From NCBI GenBank assembly GCA_949592205.1, contig CATIUR010000001.1, forward strand, positions 76,278,059 through 76,342,058: a stretch of 64,000 nt of DNA. The letters are read 5' to 3'. Made by a program: the position numbers and the translations under genes. This stretch comes from Helichrysum umbraculigerum (taxonomy: Eukaryota > Streptophyta > Magnoliopsida > Asterales > Asteraceae). The notes below the pieces were generated by a model that saw only the letters and a list, made by a program, of their open reading frames with translations, did not search any database and was not told the DNA's origin. Positions 1 through 9,984 of this stretch are shown one piece after another; the stretch's first letter is position 1, and every line of letters starts with the position of its first letter.

Positions 1-1958
1 CTCGAATATATGTATATATATTGTAATACGTTGTTTCGTATTTAAAACATGCCGAGTTTTATTTGTTATATAAAACTTGATAATATATTTATTTTGTTTA
101 TAAAATAAATATTATTTGTTTTTAATATCATTACATTTGTTTAATAAATGTTAAGAAGTTTAAATGTCCCAATTGTAATCGTTTTCCCAAAACGTATAAT
201 TTACAAAGTTCGTATTCACATATATGTCATATATGTATTTATTCATATATCGTTTGTTCGTACGAAATAAATAAGTCCAAAGTCCGTGTCTCGGATATAT
301 CACATTAATGTTTTATTAATAGTTTACAATGTCTCGTGAATGTATCGTATAAATGAAATCGTTAACGGAAACGTTTATGTTTTAAAAAATCAAAGTCAAA
401 GTTGTTGACCAGGTGTGGGAATCCGCCGGATTCCCTTGAATCCGCCGGATTCAAGTCAAAGTTCGGAATACGCCGTATTCGAGTGAATCCGCCGTATTCA
501 TCGTGGTTTTCATGTGGTGTCGTTTTAGGTTCGGGAATACGCCGTATTTAAATGAATACGCCGTATTCAATCCAGTTCGGGGGAATCCGCCGTATTCAAT
601 CGAATACGCCGGATTCGTTTGTGTTCATCAGATAGTTCGTGTGAAGGTTCGGGAATACGCCGTATTCAACGGAATACGCCGTATTCGACTTGTTTAGAAA
701 CGGGAATCCGCCGTATTCCCGTGAATACGCCGGATTCGTTTGGTTTTCGGTTGGGAATACGCCGGATTCAAAGGAATCCGCCGTATTCGTGGCTCGTTCC
801 AGACCCCCTGTTCGCGACTGTACACATATATACACGGTTTTATTTGGCTCAAATCCTTTACACTATGTTACCAAATGTTTCTAACAAGTTTATATGTCGT
901 TTTTACAAGTCATTACTTCATTTTAACAAGTTTTAGTATAACGATTTTAGTTTTAAAGTTTTGGGTTTTATAAACCATTTTCAAGAACAATCATCAATCT
1001 TTCAAATATATATGTTATATGTATAGATTATGATGTTTAAACAAGTTATATAACGAAATTTAAGTATGAAAGTTGAAGGAAAGAAAATTCCATACAATGA
1101 GGAAGATGATGAAAATGATAGACGATGATGATGATCGATGATGATGATGATCTTGGTGATGTCCTTGCTTCCTGATGTTGTTGTTGTTAAGATGATCAAA
1201 GAAGAAGATGAAGATTTTTGAAGTGTGAATTATTGAGGTGTGTGTGTGTGTTTGGAAAGATCACAGAGAGAACGGAGGGAGTATGGTTTTAAATAACCAT
1301 GCTTCTGTATTATTGAAGTTAGGTGCCAATTTTTGGCACCTCAATTTCAAGTACGGGTATAATTTTAGCAATATAAAAATAAACATTTTACATTTTTATT
1401 TTGTAGGTGTTCTACTGGTTCGTTATTTATAATTGGAATAATGATGTTTTCATTATTTTAAATAGATGTACAATTTTGTACATTTTACTGCGCACATATA
1501 ATTGAGCGCCAAATTTCAGTTAATTTAGGATTTCATATTTTGAGGTAATGTTCTAACTACTTTATAACGTGTTAGAAAAATAACACTTTTCATATTTGAA
1601 CCTTTTATGTACGTTTTAGAATTGTTTCTGTTCGTGTAATGATACGTTTTATGTTAAACGTAATATTAGACCTTTATATCTATATGTTATAGATATATAA
1701 ATACTCGTAATTAATAATTATATTATTAATTATTTTTGTATCACGAAACTTTTGTCATTTATTTTTGTCTGGTTCGTTCCGATATATTTGTACGTAACTT
1801 TAATTAATTACATATTTTGTAATACTTTTTGTTTAAAAGTATTGGGCTTGCTAGGCTTACATCTCATCAAATAGTTTTGTTAAAACTTAACCAGGAAATT
1901 AGCGTAAGAATGCACATGTTTAAATGTTAATTAATACCTAATTTGGAGAGTTGTCACA
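1..1958 (-). mobile_element. LTR Z, Tekay-like family, left part outside window
   Basis: This is the 5' (U3) end and body of a long LTR read on the minus strand. Its right edge, TGTCACA at 1952-1958, and the preceding 100 bases resemble the right edge of the E1 LTRs: both have a GGGCTT.GCTAG.CTTAC block followed by a GGAATTAGC.TAA-type block. No polypurine tract follows it; LINE sequence begins at 1959. It is therefore a solo LTR or the end of a rearranged element inserted in the LINE tail. The other LTR edge and its target duplication lie outside the window. The short open frames at 503-973 are products of the repeat array and are not called as genes. Confidence 0.7.
419..788. repeat. Palindromic array in LTR Z, 14 units
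   Basis: Fourteen copies of a 15-bp inverted repeat of the form GAATAC-GCC-GTATTC or GAATCC-GCC-GGATTC, including mixed-arm versions, occur as seven close pairs roughly 50 bp apart. The GCC centre is invariant. Each unit can form a 6-bp stem with a 3-nt loop. The array is far richer in CpG than the AT-rich LTR around it. Confidence 0.9.
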
Positions 1959-3996
1959 CACGTAGCCCAATAAAAGGTCTATCCATCTGATTACAGCATC
2001 CTTGTACTACAACCCCATTTAATAAATCACTTAACTCAATCCATTTTGTTAATCTCTGCAACCCATAAACAAAATTCAGCAGCCTTATATGACCCATATA
2101 TTTAAGAATCCATTCCCTTACCACATCCACACTAAATTTAACCCACAAAAATTTCATTCCCAACCCATACATTATGTCATTCAACCATAACAATCCAACA
2201 TCAGTATATCTATATCCATATCTGCTAACACAAAAATTAGCATTAACCATACAACCAACTAGCACAAATGAACTATCTGCATTATGACAACCAAAAGTAA
2301 ACTCTACCATATCAGCTTCAGATTTTAACATGTTTGCCAGTATCAACATTATACCACCCTCAACCCAGCCATCACTAATAATACTACCATCTCTCATAAT
2401 CAACCCACACCCCTGATAGCAGTAGTCACCTATATACATCTTTAAAATCAATTGACTATAACAAATCAACCCAACCAACATTTTACTTTGCATATATAAA
2501 CCACCATAACAGATAGCAGTCTTGAATTTAACCAAACTACCACTCACAACAGCACCATTTAAGAGCAGTATGTAATGACACACATGAATCCAACTTAATA
2601 AGGAATGTAACAGTAAAAGGTCAACTTGATCAAACCTCAAATTACCAAAGAACATATTGCATTCTATATCAGCTTGACCCATCCAACAGCTGCACCTCCA
2701 ATCACAATTATCCATGCCAATACTAAATCCAAAGTTAAATTTAGGATGACCCAATAAAGTCAGACCACCCAAGAATTGACTTTCCCAGAGTTGACTTACA
2801 AAAGTCAACAAAGACAAATAGTTTCCATTCCAAGCAGCATAATGCATATGACTCTTCAAGCACCACCAGTTAGCTTCAATCCAACAATGATCAAGTGCCA
2901 AGACATGGACTTCAAACTCTATACCTATACAAGAAGAACTGCAAAATTGACATACAGTTCTGTTACCATTCCAAAAATAAGAATGGCCTAGACACAAATG
3001 GTAGCCTAGTGCACGTACATGGTTCATAACTTTCTGCTCATCACCATAAATGTAAAAGCATCTTCTAACACTGCTTTTAACAGAAAAGCTCACCAAGTAC
3101 ATCACTATCTCACCAACAAATGAAAGTTTAAGCTCAAAAATATTCCTAAAGAAAAAGTGAGAATTTTCCATCCTTATTACTCCTTTAAATAAGAATAATA
3201 TGCCATACCCCTGCATATATACCAGCATCTCCAATCCTATACATCTCTGGTCATACATTTGGACACACAAAAACCAAATAAGCTTGTGAAGAAATACAAA
3301 CTTAAAAGTTTTACAATAAGCATAGCCACATAGACACAAAAAATATGAAACCAGAGATAAACAACCTACCCAACTCCACCTTATAACTCCCAAATAACCC
3401 CCCTTCCCCATAGATAACAATAGACTCAGACCAAAAGAACACTCCTCACCAGTTAACCAATAGATCAAGCCTATGCTATGCATCATCAACTCTTGACTGC
3501 ATTTCAGCCATAAGGTACTACATCTACCCCTTACTTCAAGCAGTTTTAGCAAAGCATAACTTATCTCATTGGTAATCCTAACTAATCCTAAGATAAGAAG
3601 ATTAGGAATTAAGAAAATGGTAAAATAAAATTCAAACCAAAAACACTCAAACCACCTTATAACACCCAAAGGTAACACTAAGATGCTAAACTCCAGCATA
3701 ATAAACAAGCATAATTCCCAATATCCTATAAGTGTTACCCTGTGACAGTAAAGAAGAGAAATATAGTAAACTGAAAACACTTTGACAACCCTCACTTTTA
3801 TCACACTCAATAATATAATATCAGATTTCACAAAAGATAACACAACTACCCAAACACCCCTTATATCACCAACCCAACCCTTCCACCCAAAAAATATTTT
3901 TTGTAAAATCATTTTAAAGAGGTTTTGAAGTATCTCCATCACCATGTAACTCTGCCCCATCACAAAATTGGCAATTCCAGACCTTTGCAGCAACAT
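1954..3996 (-). CDS. Candidate third LINE ORF, 680 codons, unknown
   Basis: An ATG-started frame runs 680 codons through the whole LINE 3' region. Its ATG lies 83 nt before the ORF2 stop, in the +1 frame relative to ORF2; the nearest upstream in-frame stop is at 4015-4017. Its present stop codon is supplied by the edge of LTR Z, so the original frame may have been longer. The product would be rich in Cys, Trp, Phe, Leu, Gly and Val, as expected from a T/G-rich strand, and I recognise no domain in it. The other two minus frames have no ATG-started frame of 60 codons or more here. It could be a real accessory protein, a remnant of one, or a compositional effect. Expression is unproven. Confidence 0.4.
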   Translation of the reverse strand: MLLQRSGIANFVMGQSYMVMEILQNLFKMILQKIFFGWKGWVGDIRGVWVVVLSFVKSDIILLSVIKVRVVKVFSVYYISLLYCHRVTLIGYWELCLFIMLEFSILVLPLGVIRWFECFWFEFYFTIFLIPNLLILGLVRITNEISYALLKLLEVRGRCSTLWLKCSQELMMHSIGLIYWLTGEECSFGLSLLLSMGKGGYLGVIRWSWVGCLSLVSYFLCLCGYAYCKTFKFVFLHKLIWFLCVQMYDQRCIGLEMLVYMQGYGILFLFKGVIRMENSHFFFRNIFELKLSFVGEIVMYLVSFSVKSSVRRCFYIYGDEQKVMNHVRALGYHLCLGHSYFWNGNRTVCQFCSSSCIGIEFEVHVLALDHCWIEANWWCLKSHMHYAAWNGNYLSLLTFVSQLWESQFLGGLTLLGHPKFNFGFSIGMDNCDWRCSCWMGQADIECNMFFGNLRFDQVDLLLLHSLLSWIHVCHYILLLNGAVVSGSLVKFKTAICYGGLYMQSKMLVGLICYSQLILKMYIGDYCYQGCGLIMRDGSIISDGWVEGGIMLILANMLKSEADMVEFTFGCHNADSSFVLVGCMVNANFCVSRYGYRYTDVGLLWLNDIMYGLGMKFLWVKFSVDVVREWILKYMGHIRLLNFVYGLQRLTKWIELSDLLNGVVVQGCCNQMDRPFIGLRV

Positions 3997-6900
3997 CAGA
4001 ATGAACGGATTTTTTTATTTTCAACCCCATAAGCCTCCACCTTATCACATTCTGAATGATCTCCAATAACTGCTTTTTTGTTCTTCCTGCAGACTGATAT
4101 CTCCTAATATTTCTTTCTTGCCATATGAAATATACCAAAGCACACACCACTAATCTTTGAATAACACTCCAAACAGACTTATTCATTGGTCTAACTTGGA
4201 GAAATTCAATGATTTCAGTCCAATTATCGGGAGCCAACTCAAGTTTTGACATCTCCTTCAATCTAGACCATAACCATCTTATCCAAACACACTCAAAGAA
4301 CAGATGATTATGACTCTCCCTAACCTCTTTACAAAATACACACATCACTTCACTCTGTCTTTCATCACTCACAACTCTGTCAAGTGTTGTTAGCTTATGA
4401 TTTATAGCTACCTAAGTAATAAATGAGTGTCTAGGGATACATTGGGAGAACCAAACAAGCTTTGCCCATTTGACATCATCATATTGGGTAACTATATCAC
4501 TCCAAACAACACTAACAGAAAAAGGAACAGACTTACCTTTATTTGTCCTCCACATAACCCTATCATTTCTTCCAGGAATCAAGAGAGGAGGAGGTAAGTC
4601 AAAATAACTTGGAAATTTCACTCTCCATTCTTCAGGAATATTCCACTCACTCTTCACAACAAGGTCAGAAACTTTAGAATTCAGATTAAGATCAGACCTG
4701 TATATATCCATAGCAGTAATATTGTATGCAAGTGGGCCCATTGGATGCCAATTATCATACCATGCAGAATTGTTCTCTCCATTACCAAGTTTATAAACAA
4801 AGAATTTCCTAATTATATCCCTGCATTCAAGAATAGATCTCCAGCTCCAACACTTATTACCAGGAGACCTATAAGTCCAGAAACTTTTATCTTTCAATCT
4901 CACAGATCTAATCCACTTCACCCAAATGGAGTCTTTATTACTGATAATATTCCAAACATGTTTGGATATAAGAGCAATATTCCACTCATGTAAAGATTTA
5001 ATCCCTAGACCCCCCTGTCTTCTAAGCCTGCAAACATCATCCCATTTTACTTTAGCCTTCCCCTTTTTGAACTCACCTTGACACCAAAGAAACCCTCTAA
5101 TCAATCTCTCAATATCAGCTGAGATGCTCTTTGGAAGTATAAACATTGAGGACCAGTATACTTGAAGTGAAGTTAAGACAGAATTAATCAACTGTAATCT
5201 TCCAGCAAAAGACAAGGATTTTGTCTTCCAATTAATCAATCTCTTCTTAACCTTATCAATCAAAACACTACAGTCCTTTTGCTTCAGCCTAGTAGACAAC
5301 AATGGGACCCCTAAATACTTCACAGGCAGTTTCCCAACATTAAATGTCATGATCTGAGAGATTCTCCTTTGCATTCTGACACCCACATTACCAAAAAATG
5401 TAGTACTCTTTTCTAAACTAACCAACAGTCCAGAAACACCACTAAACTCTTCTAATGATCTTCTTAACACATCAACAGATTTAGGATCAGCATTGCAAAA
5501 TAAGAGAAGATCATCAGCAAAACAAAGATGAGTGAGTTCAATTACTTCACATCTCCAATGATACACAAAGTCATTATCATTCTGTACTTGCCTCTTAATC
5601 ATTCTAGTTAGAACTTCCATGACTAGAGTAAATAAATAAGGCGACATAGGGTCCCCTTGCCTAATTCCTCTAGCCCCTTTAAAGTATCCAACATGGTCAC
5701 CATTAACACTAATAGTAAAAGAGGCAGAAGTAACACAATTCATGATCCACATTACCATGCAAGGGTGAAAACCATAAGCTTGTAAACAGGTTCTCAAAAA
5801 ATCCCACTCAACTGTGTCATAAGCCTTTTGAATATCTACTTTAAAAGCACATTTTGCAGGCCCATTCACAATTTTCCTGTGGTAATTCCTTAACAGCTCT
5901 TGTGTTAACAAAATATTATCACTGATTTGTCTTTGAGGGACAAAAGCACTTTGATTCACATCCACCAAATCACTTAACACATTCTTAATTCTGTTGGTAA
6001 TCACTTTGCTAATACATTTAAAAATCACATTACAACATGCTATAGGTCTAAAATCAGCAACTTTCACAGGGTTACTAACCTTAGGCACTAAAGCAATGAC
6101 TGTAGAATTAATTTCCTGTAATAGCTTACCATTTTGAAAAAACTCCCTTACAGCTCTGCATACATCAGCTCCTACCACATTCCAAGAAGCTTTAAAAAAT
6201 TTGGAGGAATAACCATCTGGTCCTGGAGCTTTATCATCTGCTATATCAAACAAAGCAAGTTTAATTTCCTCATCAGACACATACCTGACCATATGGTTAG
6301 CATCTTCAAATGAAATCTTTCTTGCAAACAACTCCCCAGGGTTCTGAATTTGTTGCACAACCTTGCTACATCCCAAAACATTTTTAAAATGCAGAACAAA
6401 CTGATCAGAAACTTGCTGCCCAGAAAATCTAACACCATTCATATCCTCCACAGAATCAATCCTACTCCTATTCAACCTTTCTTTAACAGTTCTATGAAAA
6501 TATTTTGAATTATGATCACCCTCTTTTAACCACTCTACCTTCGACTTTTGCTTCAAAAATAATTCCTCATCAATGATAGCATTATTATACCTTCTCACAA
6601 CATCAGCTTCCTTAAACCTCAAATCCTTGTCAAACGGATTCTTCTCCACCTCACTCTGAACTGCTTCTAACTCACTCTGAAGTTTTTTCACATTTAAAAA
6701 TAAATTACCCTGATTGTGATTAAACTTCCTTATCAACTTCTTCAATCTTTTCAATTTAGAAACCAACCTAAACATAGCATATCCCTGCACCTCCTCCATC
6801 CAACAGTTACTAACCAATGGGATAAAACCAGCCTTGCCCACCAAATAATTTGCAAACTTAAATGGCCTAGGCTTAGCCTTCTTAATCCCATTGACATTTA

Positions 6901-7606
6901 TAATTACAGGAGTATGATCTGATTGCAAAAAAGGATGAAAATTAGCCTGAGAATTAGGGAAACAAGCCAAAAATTGCTCATTTCCCATAGCTCTATCTAA
7001 CTTTTTTAACACCCCTTCACTTTTACCAGGAGCCTGATTCCAAGTCCATCTTAATCCAATACTACTCAGATCATCAACTTCAATCTCATTAATACATTCC
7101 AAAAATTCACTCATCCCTCTAGTTATGAAAGAAGGTCCAGCTGAATGTTCACTTGGATCCAAAGTATCATTGAAATCACCAAGTATAACCCATGGTAAGT
7201 CTTTTACAGTATTATGAAAACATACTAAACTTTCCCATGCCTTTCTTCTAAGATTTCTAGTATGGTGAGCATAAACAAAAGAACAATAAAAACCTCTTTG
7301 AGAGTTAATAGGTTCAATATAACAGTGAAGAGCTTGAGCATGTTGATCAATGATCATAAGTCTAACAGACCTAGGATCCCATCCCACCATAATTCTTGTT
7401 CCACCATCACATTGAGCACTATTAGAAACCCAATCCCAATTCCCAAACATTCTATTGCCAATCCTATTTAAATTCTTTTTACTAACACGTGTTTCCAATA
7501 AACCACATATACTAAACTGACCCTCACTAATAAAACTTTTAACCTGTTTTTGATCAGAGGTATTGGTAATGCCTCTAACATTCCAAGCTAAAATTTGAAA
7601 ATCCAT
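3914..7606 (-). pseudogene. LINE ORF2: endonuclease and reverse transcriptase, one nonsense codon
   Basis: This encodes the enzyme that nicks the target and reverse-transcribes LINE RNA. The N-terminal AP-type endonuclease (about residues 1-230) shows ILAWNVRG, LGDFND, RWTWNQ and SDHTPVI. The reverse transcriptase (about 480-780) shows ADFRPIACCNV, FKVDIQKAYDTVEWDF, GIRQGDPMSPYLF and the catalytic FADDLLLF near residue 697. A C-terminal zf-RVT region with CVFC and HLFFEC follows. A single in-frame TAG at 4412-4414 interrupts the conserved HSFIT-Trp context (residue 1065); the same frame then continues to 3914, giving about 1230 codons, normal for plant LINEs. TGG to TAG is the likely change. 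The truncated product would keep endonuclease and RT but lose zf-RVT. Confidence 0.93.
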
Positions 7607-7608
7607 TA
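7604..7608 (-). promoter_or_regulatory. UAAUG stop/start junction between LINE ORF1 and ORF2
   Basis: On the minus strand the ORF1 stop TAA (7608-7606) overlaps the ORF2 start ATG (7606-7604) by one base. I checked by codon that the distal ORF1 segment is open and in frame up to this TAA. Such an arrangement supports termination-reinitiation; a UAAUG junction is known to couple translation in the silkworm LINE SART1. Confidence 0.8.
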
Positions 7609-7799
7609 AATCAGATTAGTAAGATTACTACCTTCAATACCCTTCTGCAAGGTAGCTTCACCATGATCTTCAACTCTCATAAAAGCTGTAGCCCCATTAG
7701 AATCTGAAGCCACATCCTCTTCATCTTCAAAATCAGGAGTAGTTAAACCATATTCATAACATTTGTCATTCCAATACTCAACTTGAGCAGCAGACCAGT
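7609..7799 (-). pseudogene. LINE ORF1, distal piece cut off by element F
   Basis: This is the last 60-odd codons of LINE ORF1, stranded on the left side of F. The frame matches the proximal piece (16683-19032) once F and one CCAGT copy are removed. It begins with the Trp codon shared through the duplicated target and is acidic (TTPDFEDEEDV segment). It has no internal stop before the TAA shared with the ORF2 start. Confidence 0.85.
7795..7799. other. Target site duplication of F, left copy (CCAGT)
   Basis: CCAGT directly precedes the F 5' LTR and recurs at 16678-16682 after the 3' LTR. A 5-bp duplication is typical of Ty3/gypsy integration and shows that F entered here as one event. Confidence 0.97.
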
Positions 7800-8027
7800 T
7801 GTAACACCCTGAAATTGGGCCTAGTAGAATCAGGTATTTCTTTAAATTTAAATACGTAAATTTAATTGTTTAAATATGTTTGATTGTGAAATTAATAGGT
7901 AAATAAGTCTCAGGAGATATTGTGACTAGTAAAATAATATTTGTTTTAAATAATCCTAGACGACGGTAAAATAAAATACTTTTCTCGCAATTAGTATTTA
8001 GGTTCCAGACAATAGATCAAAAGGTGG

Positions 8028-8034
8028 TATAATA
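8028..8034 (+). promoter_or_regulatory. Putative TATA box of F 5' LTR
   Basis: TATAATA within GGTGGTATAATATTG lies about 60 bases upstream of the leader-like stretch beginning near 8090. Its equivalent in the 3' LTR is at 14901. Assigned from position and sequence only. Confidence 0.5.
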
Positions 8035-8241
8035 TTGTACTGTAACTAAAGAAGGTCGGTTTTAATAAAAAGGTGAGGCCGATCTTTTTCCCCCAAATTC
8101 TCATTCTTCACCTAGTTTTAACCTAAAACAATTCAAACTCAAATCCTTACCAAATCAAAAGATTATACAAATTGAATGATGAAGTGAAGCTTGAATTCTT
8201 GTTGTGATCATCATCCTCATCTCCATTATGTTCTTCAAATT

Positions 8242-8247
8242 GTAAGT
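8242..8247 (+). promoter_or_regulatory. Putative leader splice donor in F LTR
   Basis: GTAAGT after AAATT ends a UTR-like stretch. E1, A, B and C have a GTAAG site at the corresponding place on their own sense strand, which is why I flag it. Splicing itself is not shown. Confidence 0.45.
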
Positions 8248-8611
8248 AAACTTTTGTAAACTCAAATATTGAATTTTAGGTAGTTTGAAGTGAGGAATGA
8301 TTTGTAGCTAAATGAGTTGAATTCATACTTGTATATCGATTTGATGATGATGATTGAACTCCTTTTCTTGATTTCATGATAAAACATGAAAGATTTAGTG
8401 AGTTTTTAGTTTGAATGGAAATAGTTAGGTTATAAGTGATTTTGAGGATTTGTGATGAATTGTTGTTTGAATCATGGTTGTATGTTGTTATTAGGTGTTA
8501 TGGTACATGGATATCGATAAAAATCTGAGTTACAAGTTGAGTTTTAGTCGATTTTGGGTTTTGGTTCGTGCTGTGTAATTACAGGTTTGAACCTCTGCTG
8601 AAAGATTGAGG

Positions 8612-8864
8612 AACGCGATCCTGCATCATTACCCGGATCGCGTTGCCATGTGTTATTTGTTTACCGCATGTTTTGTTCCTATGAACGCGATCCTGAAGCC
8701 CCTTACCGGATCGCGTTGATCAGTAGAATATTGTGTTCGTTTGGATTTGTTCTTGTGAACGCGATCCAAGCCTTTTTTCCGGATCGCGTTCCACAGTGTA
8801 TTTTGGTGACAGAATATTTTCCTTAAGAGGAACGCGATCCCAACCCAATTGCCTGGATCGCGTT
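8612..8864. repeat. Four-hairpin array in F 5' LTR
   Basis: Four units have perfect arms AACGCGATCC and GGATCGCGTT (a little eroded in the last) separated by 13-17 variable bases, spaced roughly 70-75 bp apart. The arms are conserved while the loops differ. The copy in the 3' LTR is at 15484-15736. Confidence 0.93.
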
Positions 8865-9816
8865 TGCCTTTATAATTTTGAAGATTTTGATAGTTTGTGA
8901 ACTTATATGAATCTACCATCTACATTATTTAATTATCGATATTTCTTGATTATTAATGTATGTAATTGAGTATAGTCATAATTAGTTATGAGACGAGTTA
9001 TTAACTTGTGTTTTAATTGTGTGTACAGAGACACCGAAGACTCAATAAAATAAGACTTTTGAGTTTGGAGAAGGAGACTAACAGGTGAGTGGACTTTGAT
9101 CTCTCACTATGTTTGGTGATCACTCATGTGGTTACTTCAAGTGTTAATTTTGCATTCTTGTGTTAAGGCATATTGTGAAGTAGAAGCAAGTGTTAAGAAA
9201 CTTTTTGGTGATTGTGTTAAAGAGGTCAATATTGTTGGACGTTTTGCTACAGGTTAGTCAACACGAGAGTTGTGAACATGTGTTGTGAATAGAGCTTGTG
9301 TTGACTAAAGGTAGCAAATCGTTATCGGTTAACCACTGTATTGGCCTGCAGTCGGTGTAAGTGTCGCTTGGTGGGCCACCGCGGCTGAGGGTGCCACAAG
9401 GGCCACCGATCCTCTAGTGATGTTGAGTCAAAGTGTTAATTGTTGTAGACTCATAGTGTTAAACTAAGTGTAGTGTTTGTGATGAGTTAACTCACTTAGC
9501 TTCGTGCTAATCCCTCGTTGTTTACTCCTTGCAGGTTAATATATTTTCTTAAGGGCGGGTCTCGGAGTAAATTGAAGGAATGTTCGACAAGGATGAAAAC
9601 TCTGATGACTTTTGTACTACTTTAAAAGTTTTGCTAAAGTAACGCCCATCTAGTTGTGTAGCTGTATAACGAAATACATATGTAAATGATTATGTATATT
9701 TTGGTTAATCCAAGGTTATATATATATATATATGGGATATTGCTTCCGCGATGTTTTTTTATGTTTAAAAAAAAATAAAAAAAAATATATGTTTCTAAAT
9801 TAGGGGCGTTATAAGT

Positions 9817-9828
9817 TGGTATCAGAGC
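9817..9828 (+). other. F primer binding site (initiator tRNA-Met type)
   Basis: TGGTATCAGAGC starts three bases after the 5' LTR. It is the usual plant primer site complementary to the 3' end of initiator tRNA-Met. Confidence 0.93.
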
Positions 9829-9984
9829 TTAAATTTGGGCGAATTGAACAACTCAGAGTGTTTAATCCCAAATCTAATGTCGAGTTGTCAAACATTCCGG
9901 GTTGTGGGATTAGCTATAGTGTGAAATGTGTTAGTATGTTAGTACTAACAATTAACAAGTGTTGAGATGTGGTTTTTATGACAG

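Larger units (their letters stand above)
7800..9813 (+). repeat. F 5' LTR
   Basis: It starts TGTAACACCCTG and ends GGGGCGTTATA. In order it contains a TATA-like box near 8028, a pyrimidine- and A-rich leader (about 8090-8240), a GTAAGT splice-donor-like site at 8242, a four-hairpin array (8612-8864) and a GC-richer hairpin cluster around 9330-9415 (GGTTAACC, GGTGGGCCACC). No protein is encoded. The 88-aa minus frame at 8653-8919 recurs in the 3' LTR only because the LTRs are copies. Confidence 0.95.

Noticed and set aside
419..788. CRISPR-like look of the regularly spaced short palindromes (also in E1, F, C and D)
   Set aside because: They lie in plant LTRs, units are variable, spacers are short and shared between LTR copies, and no cas genes are present.
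503..973. Several overlapping 64-105-codon frames on both strands
   Set aside because: They arise from the repeated GAATACGCCGTATTC units, which lack stops in several frames; no start context or homology supports a gene.
9817..9828. Possible tRNA gene fragments at the TGGTATCAGAGC sites
   Set aside because: These are primer binding sites next to LTRs; no cloverleaf surrounds them.
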